This document shows positions 7,633 to 16,576 of a DNA stretch of 64,000 nt, piece by piece. The stretch comes from Streptomyces spongiicola (GTDB taxonomy: Bacteria; Actinomycetota; Actinomycetes; Streptomycetales; Streptomycetaceae): contig NZ_CP029254.1 in NCBI RefSeq assembly GCF_003122365.1, positions 3,429,001 to 3,493,000 on the forward strand, in the 5' to 3' direction. The number at the start of each line of letters is the position of its first letter. Within the stretch, counting starts at the first letter, position 1. The position numbers were made by a program, and so were the translations under genes. Below the pieces are notes generated by a model. The model was not told where the DNA came from, did no database searches, and was given only the letters and a program-made list of their open reading frames with translations.

Positions 7633-9398
7633 CGTCGGTCCCCCGTGGTCATGCCGGTCGTACGGTCATCGGAAGTCATGTCGGTCCCGCCGTATGTGCA
7701 GGTCCCGCCATCCGCGTAGGCCCTGCCGTCCGCGTAGGTCCCACCGTCCGCGTAGGTCCCACCGTCCGTGTACGTCCCGCCGTACACACCGGCCCCACCG
7801 TCCGCGTAAGCCCCGCCGTCCGTGTACGTCCCGCCGTACACACCGGCCCCGCCGTCCGCGTAGGCCCCGCCGTCCGCGTAGGCCCCGCCATCCGTGTAGG
7901 TCCCGCCATCCGCGTAAGCCCCGCCGTCCGCGTAGGTCCCGCCGTACACACCGGCCCCACCGCTCATGCCCGTTGCTCCGTACGCGCCGGTTGTGCCGGT
8001 CGTCCCGGTGGTGCCGGCCATTCCGTTCACACCGGTCATACCGTTCACACCGGTCACAGCATTCGCATAGTTCAACCCACTCGCGCCATTGGCATTCTTC
8101 GTACGCTCCTCGGTTCCCGTCCCGGCAGCGTGCCGCGGCAGGTCCCGGCGGTCGGGGAAGACCCAGGCGCGGTAGAGCAGGAAGCGCAGCACGGTGGCCG
8201 CGAGGTTGGCCACGACCAGGACGGCCAGCTCGGTACCGCGGGAGGGGTCGCCCGCGGCGGCCTCCAGCGCGGCGAGGGAACCGCTGGTGAGCACGAGGCC
8301 GACGCCGAAGACCACCAGTCCCTGCGCCTGGTGGCGGACCGCCCGCTCGCGTCCGCGCACCCCGAAGGTGAGTCTGCGGTTCGCGGCCGTGTTGGCTACC
8401 GCCGACAGCAGCAGTGCGGCGGCGTTCGCCGTCTGGGGCCCGACACCTGTGCGGAACACCGAGTAGAGCAGCAGATAGAGCAGCGTCGACAGCGCCCCGA
8501 CCGCGCAGAAGCCGAGCAGTTGCCGGGCCAGCCCGCCGGGGACCCCGGTGATCCGGCCGTCCCTCGGGTCGTCGCCGAACGGCCGGGCCAGCCGGTCCAG
8601 CGGCAGTGCCCCGACCGCCAGCGCCCGCCCGACCCGCAGCACGCCCTTCAGGTCGTCGACGGCCGTGCGGACGATGTGCACGCTGGAGTCCGGGTCGTCG
8701 ACCCAGTCCACGGGGACCTCGTGGATCCGCAGTCCGGCGCGCTCGGCCAGCACCAGCAGTTCGGTGTCGAAGAACCAGCCGGTGTCCTCGACCATCGGCA
8801 GCAGGCGCTCGGCCACGTCCCGCCGTATCGCCTTGAACCCGCACTGCGCGTCGGAGAAGCGCGCGGCGAGCGAGCCGCGCAGGATCAGGTTGTACACCCG
8901 GGAGACGAACTCCCGCTTCGCCCCGCGCACCACCCGCGACGACCGGGTCAGCCGGGAGCCGATCGCCAGGTCCGAGTGCCCCGAGATCAGCGGCGCGACC
9001 AGGGGCAGCAGCGCCTTGAGGTCGGTGGACAGGTCCACGTCCATGTACGCCAGCACGGGCGCGTCGGACTCCGCCCACACGGTTCGCAGGGCACGGCCGC
9101 GCCCCTTCTGCTCCAGCCGGCGGAACCGCACCTCCGGCACGGAGGCCGCGAGGGCCGCCGCCACCCGGGGCGTGCGGTCGGTGCTCGCGTTGTCCGCGAC
9201 GGTGATCCGGAAGCCGTAGGGGAAGGTACGGGCGAGATGGTCGTGGAGCCGGCGTACGCACGGCTCGAGGTCCTTCTCCTCGTTGAAGACGGGGATGACC
9301 ACATCGAGCACGGGCGGGCCGGCCGCATCCACGGGCAGATGCTCCCGTGCCGGCAGGGTGCCCGTGGCGGTGGTGCCCGCCGGGGTGTCGGTTCGCAT
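7629..9398 (-). CDS. Bifunctional GT2 glycosyltransferase / GtrA-like membrane protein with repeat tail
   Basis: A 589-residue fusion. Residues about 28-255 are a family 2 glycosyltransferase like polyprenyl-phosphate mannose/glucose synthases (VLDVVIPVFNEEKDL at the start, NASTDRTP, and the metal-binding YMDVDLSTDL near residue 117). Residues about 280-430 are a four-helix GtrA-like domain, which moves the lipid-linked sugar across the membrane. The last 150 residues are Gly/Asn/Thr-rich and end in a hexapeptide repeat of the type G-[AT]-Y-[AT]-D-G. ATG 9398 is chosen because the kinase stop lies 26 bp upstream. It is third in a leftward operon: regulator, kinase, GT2/GtrA, GT39-like. The domain order is known in Streptomyces; the repeat tail is probably strain-variable. 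Confidence 0.85.
   Translation of the reverse strand: MRTDTPAGTTATGTLPAREHLPVDAAGPPVLDVVIPVFNEEKDLEPCVRRLHDHLARTFPYGFRITVADNASTDRTPRVAAALAASVPEVRFRRLEQKGRGRALRTVWAESDAPVLAYMDVDLSTDLKALLPLVAPLISGHSDLAIGSRLTRSSRVVRGAKREFVSRVYNLILRGSLAARFSDAQCGFKAIRRDVAERLLPMVEDTGWFFDTELLVLAERAGLRIHEVPVDWVDDPDSSVHIVRTAVDDLKGVLRVGRALAVGALPLDRLARPFGDDPRDGRITGVPGGLARQLLGFCAVGALSTLLYLLLYSVFRTGVGPQTANAAALLLSAVANTAANRRLTFGVRGRERAVRHQAQGLVVFGVGLVLTSGSLAALEAAAGDPSRGTELAVLVVANLAATVLRFLLYRAWVFPDRRDLPRHAAGTGTEERTKNANGASGLNYANAVTGVNGMTGVNGMAGTTGTTGTTGAYGATGMSGGAGVYGGTYADGGAYADGGTYTDGGAYADGGAYADGGAGVYGGTYTDGGAYADGGAGVYGGTYTDGGTYADGGTYADGRAYADGGTCTYGGTDMTSDDRTTGMTTGDRR
7700..7965 (-). repeat. In-frame 18-bp coding repeats
   Basis: An array of imperfect 18-bp units encodes the hexapeptide G-[AT]-Y-[AT]-D-G, interrupted several times by a G-A-G-V-Y-G variant. 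All units keep the reading frame of the GT2/GtrA gene. It is not CRISPR-like, because there are no unique spacers. Confidence 0.85.
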
Positions 9399-9423
9399 GC
9401 TCCGACTCTCGACGGGCCCGCTG

Positions 9424-10941
9424 TCACGGCCGTGTGCCGACGCTGTGCGGCGTCTGTGAGTCGCCCGGCTCCCGCACCAGCGCCAGCCGCACGGAGAAGA
9501 CCGTGCGTCCGGGGGCGCTCGCCACGTCCACCGTCCCCCCGTGCGCCGTGACCACGGCGTGCACGATCGCCAGCCCGAGGCCGGTGCTTCCGGCATGGCG
9601 GGAACGCGAGGCGTCGCCGCGCGCGAAGCGCTCGAAGACATACGGCAGCAGTCCTGGGGGAATGCCGGGACCGTCGTCCCGGACCTCCAGTACGACCGCG
9701 CTCCGGCAATCCGTGGTCCGTACGGCCGCGGTGACGGTGGTGCCCGGCGGAGTGTGGGTGCGGGCGTTCGCCAGCAGGTTGACCAGTACCTGATGCAGCC
9801 GCTCGGGATCGGCCCGCACCACCGCCGGGTCGTCCGGCAGGTCCAGGCGCCAGACGTGGTCCGGACCCGCGGCCCGGGCGTCGCTCACCGCGTCGACGAC
9901 CAGCGGGGACAGATCGGTGCTCTGGTACGCCAGGGGCCGTCCCGCGTCGAGGCGGGCCAGCAGCAGCAGATCCTCCACCAGCCCCGTCATCCGGGTGGCC
10001 TCCGACTCGATCCGGTCCAGTGCGTGCCGGGTGTCGGGGCCGGGCCGCTCCCGGCCGCGCCGGGTCAGCTCGGCATAGCCCCGGATGGACGCGAGCGGGG
10101 TCCGCAGCTCATGGCCGGCGTCCGCCACGAACTGCCGCACCCGGGTCTCGCTCTCCTGCCGCGCGTGCAGGGCCGAGTGGACGTGGTCGAGCATCCGGTT
10201 GAGCGCGGCGCCGACCCGGCCGACCTCGGTACCGGGGTCGGCCTCCGCGTCCGGTACCCGCTCGTACAGCGCCACCTCGCCTCTGTGCAGAGGGAGTTCG
10301 GACACCCGGGTGGCCGTCGCCGCGACCCTCCGCAGCGGGCGCAGCGCGACCCCGACGAGGGTGCCGCCGGCCAGTCCGGCGGCGGCCAGTCCGGCGGCGG
10401 TCACACAGATCTCGACGACGACGAGGGTGCCCAGGGTGCTGTGCACCTCGGCGAGGGGGACGCCGACGAGGAACGCGCCGTTGGCGCCCATCCGGTACTC
10501 CACGCGGTAGTCGCCGAGGCCCGGCACCTCCACGGTGTGCGGCTCCAGGTCGCGTGGGACGGCCGTGAGCGCGGCCCGCTCCGCCCCGGTCAGCGGCCGG
10601 TCCATGACCCGCGGGCCCAGTGCGTCCGACTCCTGCTGGACCGAGACGGCCCCGTCGCCGAGGGAACCGTCCACCGCGACCTGCACGCCGACCGTCCCGA
10701 GCGGTGCGCCGCCGCTCGTGACGAACCGCAGCGACCCCGGCGACCGCGGGCCACCGCCCGGCTCGCCCGGCGGCGGCCCGGCCGCCCGCTGCGCGACGCC
10801 CTGCAACTGCTCGTCCTTCTGTCCGTACAGATAGGTGCGCAGTGCGAGCGTGGTCACGGTGCCGATGACCGCCGCGACCACCGCGATGAGCGCCACCGCG
10901 GACACCACCAGCCTGGTCCGCAGGGACCATCCGCCGCTCAC
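9424..10941 (-). CDS. OmpR-type sensor histidine kinase
   Basis: A 505-residue membrane sensor kinase. An N-terminal helix (residues about 8-33) and a second near 170-195 enclose a roughly 130-residue extracytoplasmic sensor. HAMP follows (about 195-250), then HisKA with the phosphoacceptor motif GHELRTPL near residue 276, the N box (LVNLLANARTH near 390), the DGPGIP box, an F box (YVFERFARGD) and a GLGLAIVHAVV box. The GTG at 10941 has GGGAGG 8 nt upstream and starts just before the first helix. The ORF can be read further upstream, but that extension is Cys/Arg/Gly-rich non-coding-like sequence. It pairs with the response regulator upstream. Confidence 0.9.
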   Translation of the reverse strand: MSGGWSLRTRLVVSAVALIAVVAAVIGTVTTLALRTYLYGQKDEQLQGVAQRAAGPPPGEPGGGPRSPGSLRFVTSGGAPLGTVGVQVAVDGSLGDGAVSVQQESDALGPRVMDRPLTGAERAALTAVPRDLEPHTVEVPGLGDYRVEYRMGANGAFLVGVPLAEVHSTLGTLVVVEICVTAAGLAAAGLAGGTLVGVALRPLRRVAATATRVSELPLHRGEVALYERVPDAEADPGTEVGRVGAALNRMLDHVHSALHARQESETRVRQFVADAGHELRTPLASIRGYAELTRRGRERPGPDTRHALDRIESEATRMTGLVEDLLLLARLDAGRPLAYQSTDLSPLVVDAVSDARAAGPDHVWRLDLPDDPAVVRADPERLHQVLVNLLANARTHTPPGTTVTAAVRTTDCRSAVVLEVRDDGPGIPPGLLPYVFERFARGDASRSRHAGSTGLGLAIVHAVVTAHGGTVDVASAPGRTVFSVRLALVREPGDSQTPHSVGTRP

Positions 10942-11133
10942 CCGGTGCACCTCCCGGCAGGCTCCGCCCCGTCGCCCCGCACCCCGGCACCCCGCACCCC
11001 GGCACTCCGACACCCCGCACCCTCACCGGGTCGGCCGAAGGCCCCGGCGGCCCGGAAGCGAGGGGGCGCGGCCGGCCTGCCGTCGCGCGCGCCGGACGAC
11101 GTTTCCGGACGGGTCGGCGCCACCGCCCGGGCC

Positions 11134-11874
11134 CTACTCACCGGGCTTGATCAGATATCCCGCGCCACGCCTGGTGTGGATCATCGGGGTGCGTCCGGCG
11201 TCGATCTTGCGCCGCAGATAGGAGATGTAGAGCTCGACCACGTTGGCCTGCCCGCCGAAGTCGTACGACCACACCCGGTCCAGGATCTGGGCCTTGCTCA
11301 GCACCCGCCGGGGATTGCGCATCAGATAGCGCAGCAGCTCGAACTCCGTCGCCGTGAGGTGGATCGACGTGCCGTCGCGGGTCACCTCGTGGCTGTCCTC
11401 GTCGAGCGTCAGGTCACCGACGACCAGCAGCGACTCGTCGCGCGCGGCCGCCGCCCTCCCCGAGCGCCGGATGAGCCCGCGCAGCCGGGCCACGACCTCC
11501 TCCAGGCTGAACGGCTTGGTGACGTAGTCGTCACCGCCCGCGGTGAGACCGGCGATCCGGTCCTCGACGGCGTCCCTGGCCGTCAGGAACAGCACCGGCA
11601 CGTCGGGGAGTTCGCGGCGCAGTCTGCCGAGGACCGTCAGCCCGTCCATGTCGGGCAGCATCACGTCGAGGATCACGGCGTCCGGCCGGAAAGCACGCGC
11701 CGCGCGCACGGCGCCCGCCCCGTCACCGGCGCTGCGCACCTCCCAGCCCTCGTAGCGCAGAGCCATCGACAGCAGCTCGGTGAGGGAGGACTCGTCGTCC
11801 ACGACAAGCACCCGTACGGGGCTGCCGTCGGTCCTGCGCAGTTCGGTCCGTCCCCGGGACGTACTCGTCGTCAT
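11134..11874 (-). CDS. OmpR/PhoB-family response regulator
   Basis: A 246-residue two-domain regulator. The receiver has the acidic pair D26/D27, phosphoacceptor D70 (VILDVMLPDMDG) and K120 (DDYVTKPF). A C-terminal winged helix follows (about 155-245, including LTATEFELLRYLMRNPRRVL and the wing ending TRRGAGYLI). ATG 11874 is chosen over the in-frame codon nine bases upstream because it starts close to the receiver. It is first in a leftward operon with the kinase and two glycosyltransferases, so it probably controls cell-envelope glycosylation, possibly including its own operon. Confidence 0.92.
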   Translation of the reverse strand: MTTSTSRGRTELRRTDGSPVRVLVVDDESSLTELLSMALRYEGWEVRSAGDGAGAVRAARAFRPDAVILDVMLPDMDGLTVLGRLRRELPDVPVLFLTARDAVEDRIAGLTAGGDDYVTKPFSLEEVVARLRGLIRRSGRAAAARDESLLVVGDLTLDEDSHEVTRDGTSIHLTATEFELLRYLMRNPRRVLSKAQILDRVWSYDFGGQANVVELYISYLRRKIDAGRTPMIHTRRGAGYLIKPGE

Positions 11875-11991
11875 GCAGCCCACCCTGGACCGCGGCGGTA
11901 AGAAGGACCTTTCGCTTCCCTGTGAATTCGCTGAGAACCGTCACGGGACGGGAGACCCGAGAGCGTCACCGGACGGAAGACCCGAGGACCG

Positions 11992-13038
11992 TCACGGGAC
12001 GGAGAACAGCGCGGCCGCGTTGCCGTGGCAGACCGCCCGCAGCCAGTCGTCGCCCATGTCCAGCCGCTCCAGTGCCCGAAGCTGGTGGAGATAGGGGTAG
12101 GGGATGTTGGGGAAGTCCGTCCCGAGCAGCACGCGGTCACCCAGGTCCGCCAGGCGTGCCCGCTCGGCCGCCGGGAACGGGCTGAGGCGCTCGCTGAAGT
12201 CGGTGAACGCCATCGTGGTGTCCAGGCGGACCTCCTCGTGGCGCTCGGCCAGGTCGAGGAAGTCCGTGTACTCGGGCATCCCCATGTGGGCGACGATCAG
12301 CGGCAGCCGGGGATGGCGGGCGAGGAGGCTCCCCACCGGTCCGGGCCCCGTGTGCTTGCCGGGCGCCGGCCCGGAACCGCAGTGCATCACGACCGGTACG
12401 CGCGCCTCGGCCAGCAGTCCCCACACCGGGTCGAGGAGGGGATCGCCGGGGGCGTACGCACCGACCTGGACATGCGACTTGAACACCCGGGCGCCACCCT
12501 CGACAGCCGCGCGGACGTAGCGCTCGACGCCCTCTTCCGGGAACAGGGTCGCCGTCCGCAGGCAGTCGGGCGTCCGGGCCGCGAAGTCCGCGGCCCATCC
12601 GTTGAGCCACTCCGCCATTCCGGGCTTATGGGGATACAGCATGGAGGTGAAGCTCCCGACCCCGAACTCCCGGAGCAGCGCGACCCGCCTGCCCTCCTCC
12701 TCGCGGTAGGTGATGGGCCACGCCATGCCCGTCAGCGGTCCGGCGGAGTCGAAGTACGCCCACACCTTCTCCAGGACCCGTTCGGGCATGAAGTGGGTGT
12801 GCACGTCGATGAGCCCGGGCAGCCCCAGCCGCGTCCAGAAGGCCCGTACCGCCACGGCTTCGGAACCCTCGAGGCCCGCGGGGCCATCGGGACCCTCAGG
12901 ACCCTCAGGACCCTCGGGAGCGTCCTGGGCCGGGCTCCCGGACGGTGCCGCCGTACCTTCTCGGGCCGTCTCCGCGGTATCCGGCGAACAGCACGGGGCG
13001 GTGGGTCGGTTCGCTTCCGTCTCGGGGTGATCGCTCAT
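11992..13038 (-). CDS. Amidohydrolase-family metal hydrolase
   Basis: A 348-residue TIM-barrel hydrolase of the amidohydrolase-2 group. The metal-binding HTH motif appears in GLPGLIDVHTHFMPERVL near residue 75. Other conserved parts are VMHCGSGP, LIVAHMGMPEY and the final Asp in VLLGTDFPNIPYPYL. The first 70 residues are low-complexity (EGPEGPEGPDGP and similar) and start at ATG 13038. The frame extends further upstream but only through the GGGCCCAGTACGGC repeat array. No neighbouring gene points to the substrate. Confidence 0.85.
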   Translation of the reverse strand: MSDHPETEANRPTAPCCSPDTAETAREGTAAPSGSPAQDAPEGPEGPEGPDGPAGLEGSEAVAVRAFWTRLGLPGLIDVHTHFMPERVLEKVWAYFDSAGPLTGMAWPITYREEEGRRVALLREFGVGSFTSMLYPHKPGMAEWLNGWAADFAARTPDCLRTATLFPEEGVERYVRAAVEGGARVFKSHVQVGAYAPGDPLLDPVWGLLAEARVPVVMHCGSGPAPGKHTGPGPVGSLLARHPRLPLIVAHMGMPEYTDFLDLAERHEEVRLDTTMAFTDFSERLSPFPAAERARLADLGDRVLLGTDFPNIPYPYLHQLRALERLDMGDDWLRAVCHGNAAALFSVP

Positions 13039-13144
13039 GCCCACAGCCTCAGGCGTCCCCCGAGGCGCTGTCCAGGCCCCGCGTGTGGCTCGGCCCGTCC
13101 CCCTCCGCGTCCGCAGATGGGCCGACGGGGCACCGGTACCCGAC

Positions 13145-13216
13145 CGGCACCGGGCCCAGTACGGCACCGGGCCCAGTACGGCACCGGGCCCAGTACGGCT
13201 CCGGGCCCAGTACGGG
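13145..13216. repeat. Tandem 18-bp repeat (CACCGGGCCCAGTACGGC)
   Basis: Four adjacent copies of an 18-bp unit, the last with substitutions, between the amidohydrolase start and the DUF2797 gene end. Each unit contains the palindrome GGGCCC. It is intergenic. Confidence 0.75.
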
Positions 13217-13362
13217 TCCGATACCGGACCGGAGCCGCATCGCATCCGGTCCGCGCCCCGACCGGCGCAGGTCGACCGGTTCCGAGCCGGGCCGCCCCCG
13301 GCCTGGTCGTTGCCCCTGATCCTGGCGGCCCGCACCAGGCCCGGCACAGAGTGCGGCACCGG

Positions 13363-14268
13363 TCAGAACAGCCCGTCCTGAACACCCGTCGGCAACTCGT
13401 CCACCGGCACGGTCGGAGCGGGACGAGGATCGGCCGCGACCAGCTCCCAGCCGGACAGCAGTCGGGTGTCGAGGACCGTCATCCGGCCGTCCTGGCCACC
13501 CAGATGCAGATCGGGGCCCGCCGCCGCGACGAGCCGCCCGGCCACACAGCCGCCGTCCACCAGTTCCCGCACCACCCGCAGAGCGGACGGGCCCCCGCGC
13601 GCCGGCCCCGGGGGCACCGCACGGTCCAGCCCGAACACCCGGACGTGGTCCACCACCTCGAACGCGGCCCGTTCCAGCGCCTCGGGCCACCCCGGCAGCT
13701 CCACGGCTCGCGCGTACAGCCCGACGACCTCGGCGGCCCGCTCCTCCGCGGCTGCCGGAAGCACGGGGCGCACCGCCCGCTTCCGCGCGTAGGAGATCCG
13801 GTCCGGTACACCGAGAGCCGCACGCAGCAGTTCCTCCGTGCGGCGGGCGGCCATCAGCGGCCCGCGCCCCAGCCAGCAGAACACCACCGCACCCTGCTCC
13901 AGCAGACGGGCCGTGCCCCGTTCCTCGGCGGTGATCCCGACCTTCACCAGCCCGGGCCCGAACCAGGCCAGATAGACCCGGAACGGGCGCGGATCGCCGG
14001 CGACGGTGTCGGCCGCCACCGAATGCGCCCGGTCCAGCCGCGCGCACTCCGGGCACTGCCCCCCGGTACTCCTGCCGGGCACCACGGCCCCGAGCGGGCA
14101 CACCTGCCCCCGCACCCCGGCGCACCTGCGCACCCCGGCGGCCCGGAAGGCGATCTCCTGCGCGTGGGCGAGCCGGCTCGTCCTCGTCCCGGTACCGCGC
14201 ACCCACCGCAGTTCGGGAACTCCTCGCCCCCAGCTCAGCCCCCCGCACCGCCACCGCTCGCCGTCCAT
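13363..14268 (-). CDS. DUF2797 domain protein (GIY-YIG-like fold)
   Basis: A 301-residue protein matching the DUF2797 pattern as I know it from actinobacteria: an N-terminal Trp/Cys segment (RWRCGGLSWG), a likely zinc site built from CAGVRGQVC and QCPEC, then a GIY-YIG-like core (RVYLAWFGPGLVKVGITAEE, ARLLEQGAVVF) and an AARRTEELL helix. The biochemical role is unknown; GIY-YIG-like proteins often act on nucleic acids. ATG 14268 matches where homologues begin, although GGGAGG sits only one base from it. Confidence 0.75.
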   Translation of the reverse strand: MDGERWRCGGLSWGRGVPELRWVRGTGTRTSRLAHAQEIAFRAAGVRRCAGVRGQVCPLGAVVPGRSTGGQCPECARLDRAHSVAADTVAGDPRPFRVYLAWFGPGLVKVGITAEERGTARLLEQGAVVFCWLGRGPLMAARRTEELLRAALGVPDRISYARKRAVRPVLPAAAEERAAEVVGLYARAVELPGWPEALERAAFEVVDHVRVFGLDRAVPPGPARGGPSALRVVRELVDGGCVAGRLVAAAGPDLHLGGQDGRMTVLDTRLLSGWELVAADPRPAPTVPVDELPTGVQDGLF

Positions 14269-14572
14269 GCCTCCCGCACTCCTCCTCCCCACCCCAAGGA
14301 CGGGGCCGGATCGATCGGTGGCGGTCATACCGGCCGGGCGACGCCCCAAGAGGGCACGGTCAGACAAGGCCGTTTGCTGTGATTGCCGTACTTCGCCGCT
14401 GTACCGCTACCACAGAGTGACACGGGAGTTCGGTCACGCCTCAATGCGCTTACTGGCCGTGCGCCCGTGGTTCCAAGCCTGACCGAGCGCGGCCTGACCT
14501 ACGCGGTCGCGGTCGAAGCCACCACGACCGCACACTCCGGCGACGCCACGCCCGAGCGCTACGGTGCCGCTC
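14269..14572. other. Divergent spacer between DUF2797 and GNAT genes
   Basis: About 300 bases with no convincing ORF. It must hold the promoters of the two divergent genes, but I cannot pick out a clear -35/-10 pair. A slightly AT-richer patch lies at about 14368-14450. Confidence 0.4.
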
Positions 14573-15439
14573 ATGTTCTTCCGCTGGGACTGGCTCCGGC
14601 CCCAACTGACCGCGCCGATCGTGCCGACTCTCGGTCCTGTCCACCCCGACGCCCTGACCGTCGGGATCTTCGAGGACGTCCTGCGAGCGGCCGACACCGG
14701 TGGCTTCCTGCCCTACGACAAGGACCGGCGCTGGGGCGGCGAGAAGGACGAGAGAGTCCTTCGCGACGACGTGGTCCACCAGCCCGAGCACACCCTCATC
14801 CCCACCCTGACCCGGCGCGGACGCGGCACTGTGAAGGTCTTCGCCTACGGGCTGGGTGACGGCGTCGTGGATGAGGCCGCCGAGCGAGCCGCGAAGCTCG
14901 CCGCCGGGCACGACGTGGCAGGCGCCCGGGTCGTACGCCCCCTCGGCCCCGAGAGCACGCATCCGCGCGGCACCCGCATCCAGCTGAAGGACTTCACCGC
15001 CGGCTCCTGCCCCGCCCCCGATGGCCCGGTCCGGCCCATCACGGCCTGGCCGACCGCCGTGCAGGAGTCCTTCGCCCCGTTCGCCGAGGCCATGGCCGGC
15101 GACGGCCTGTCCTTCCTCCACGCCCGGATGCAGGCCGGCCGATGCGGCCCGGTTCTCGCCGCCGCAATCGAGGACCGCATCGTGGGCGCGATCGGCCCCA
15201 TGGAGATCCAGCCCGACGCCATTGGACACCCCCAGCTCATGCCCCAGTACTTCGCCGTCCTCCCCGAGGCCCGAGGCCAGGGCCTGGGACGTGTCCTGTG
15301 GCGGGCAGCCATGCACTGGGGCCAGTCCCACGGCGCCGCCTGCCAACTCCTCCAGACCGAGATCGGCGGACTTTCCGACCGGCTGTGCCAGGCCGAAGGA
15401 CTCACCTCCCTCGGCTTCACCTACGCCATGTCCGCATAG
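14573..15439 (+). CDS. GNAT-family N-acetyltransferase
   Basis: A 288-residue protein. The C-terminal half holds the acetyl-CoA-binding motif A of the GNAT fold (YFAVLPEARGQGLGRVLWRA near residue 225). The N-terminal 130 residues (MFFRWDWLRPQL onward) form a region conserved in Streptomyces homologues that may contribute substrate binding. The substrate is unknown. ATG 14573 is used; an in-frame GTG lies 9 bases upstream, and neither has a strong ribosome binding site. Confidence 0.8.
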   Translation: MFFRWDWLRPQLTAPIVPTLGPVHPDALTVGIFEDVLRAADTGGFLPYDKDRRWGGEKDERVLRDDVVHQPEHTLIPTLTRRGRGTVKVFAYGLGDGVVDEAAERAAKLAAGHDVAGARVVRPLGPESTHPRGTRIQLKDFTAGSCPAPDGPVRPITAWPTAVQESFAPFAEAMAGDGLSFLHARMQAGRCGPVLAAAIEDRIVGAIGPMEIQPDAIGHPQLMPQYFAVLPEARGQGLGRVLWRAAMHWGQSHGAACQLLQTEIGGLSDRLCQAEGLTSLGFTYAMSA

Positions 15440-15515
15440 CTCCGGACCGCGCCGCCTGCTCTGGTCGGCTGCCCCGTGCCGTTGGCGACCTCAGCCACGG
15501 AAGGTCAGCCACGAC

Positions 15516-15542
15516 GGCGGGTGCGCCGAACAAGCACCCGCC
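15516..15542 (+). terminator. Hairpin downstream of the GNAT gene
   Basis: Perfect 9-bp stem (15516-15524 with 15534-15542), loop of 9 nt, 77 bp after the GNAT stop. Confidence 0.5.
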
Positions 15543-15905
15543 ACGGGTGCCTCCATCAACCACCCACCGGCCCCGGCCACGCTTCCCCAGTGCGTCACGG
15601 TCTCGGCCACGTTGCAGCCTGAGCGCGGCCGCCGGCCTCGCCTGATGGATGGGCGGGAGACCGATCGACGGGCCACGACTGGCTGACCGGCAACCCGCGG
15701 TGGCCGATGCGGACTTGGCAAGCGTCCCGTTCCTTCCGGCCCTGCTCGCCGGGGGGCAGCTGTCGGGGTTCTTCACGGGTCTGACTGCCCGCTTCTCGGG
15801 CTTCTGCGGCCCTGACGCCGGCAGGCGGATCACCCTTCACCCCGCAGGGGAGACCGACGCGATCGGGGCGGTTGCCCGTCAATCACCGCCGTCACGACAC
15901 ACGAC
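15543..15905. other. Non-coding stretch
   Basis: No supported gene. The open frames here are short, compositionally odd and domain-free. Confidence 0.45.
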
Positions 15906-15937
15906 AGAGGCCCTCAGGATCTCTCCTGAGGGCCTCT
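15906..15937 (-). terminator. Terminator of tRNA-Arg
   Basis: Perfect 14-bp stem (15906-15919 with 15924-15937) and a TCTC loop, ten bases beyond the tRNA 3' end in its direction of transcription. Confidence 0.8.
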
Positions 15938-15946
15938 GGTCTGCTG

Positions 15947-16019
15947 TGCACTCGGCAGGATTCGAACCTGCAACCTTCTGATCCGTAGTCAGATGCTCTA
16001 TCCGTTAAGCTACGAGTGC
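15947..16019 (-). tRNA. tRNA-Arg (anticodon ACG)
   Basis: A 73-nt cloverleaf on the minus strand. The acceptor stem is GCACTCG paired with CGAGTGC, with discriminator A. The anticodon arm is TCTGA-CTACGGA-TCAGA, giving ACG, which inosine modification lets read CGN codons. The T arm is GCAGG-TTCGAAT-CCTGC. CCA is not encoded. A possible -10 (TAATGT on the minus strand, 16062-16067) lies about 45 bp upstream of the 5' end. Confidence 0.95.
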
Positions 16020-16320
16020 TTGTGAACCGGGCTCCTCGGCCCGGTCGGCGTTGCGGGAACAACATTACATGACCTGTGGCGCCAGGCGAAATCCATTGAC
16101 CAAACCCTCTTTGACCTGCACGAATGCCCGGACGGCCGTATGGGCGCCCCGGCTGGGCCATGGTCGGCCGGCGTCCCCGACACAGGGGAGCGGACAGGGG
16201 CGTCCGCCGCGGACAGCCGGGGTGGGGGATCAGGGGATCGCCCGGGCGGGCTCAGCGGCGGCTCGGGTCAGGGGAAGCCGCGGGGCGGGCGGCGGGGGCA
16301 CGGGGCATGCGCCGGGAACG
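16020..16320. other. Spacer between tRNA-Arg and the tRNA-Ser terminator/attL
   Basis: About 300 bases without a supported gene. It holds the tRNA-Arg upstream region, including an ACCGGGC/GCCCGGT inverted repeat at about 16026-16045. Confidence 0.45.
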
Positions 16321-16354
16321 ACCGAAGCCCCGGCGGTCGGGCCGGGGCTTCGGT
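16321..16354 (-). terminator. Original terminator of tRNA-Ser, now separated from it
   Basis: Perfect 14-bp stem (16321-16334 with 16341-16354) and a 6-nt loop, lying 7 bp outside attL. Transcription of the tRNA-Ser gene runs leftward, so this hairpin would have followed the tRNA before the 31.6-kb element was inserted between them. Confidence 0.7.
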
Positions 16355-16360
16355 GATGGT

Positions 16361-16420
16361 GCGGAGGCGGAGGGATATGAACCCTCGATGGGCTTTAAGG
16401 CCCAAACCGCATTAGCAGTG
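16361..16420 (-). repeat. attL: duplicated 3' part of tRNA-Ser
   Basis: Identical to 48003-48062 except position 16377 (A, versus T at 48019). It covers the acceptor 3' strand, T arm, variable arm and anticodon arm. On the tRNA strand the mismatch changes the T loop from TTCAAAT to TTCATAT, hitting conserved A58. Confidence 0.92.
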
Positions 16421-16576
16421 TGCTGGGGTTCGTCCGAGCATGATCCACGCCGACCGGCGGCGAACCGTACGCCCTGCTCAGCACGGGCGGTTGCCCGGTC
16501 TGGACGGACGGCGCCCGAACGCGATCCACGCTCTTGGCGCCATCCGCGTGCCATCAGCACGGCCGGTTGGAGGGCA

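Noticed and set aside
5215-7719. An 834-codon plus-strand frame opposite the GT39-like gene
   Set aside because: Antisense shadow ending in the repeat array; no domain.
7690-7965. CRISPR-like repeat array
   Set aside because: The 18-bp units are adjacent, imperfect and in frame with a coding region; there are no unique spacers.
15595-15882. A 95-codon minus-strand frame between the GNAT gene and tRNA-Arg
   Set aside because: No domain, no ribosome binding site, composition typical of non-coding GC-rich DNA.
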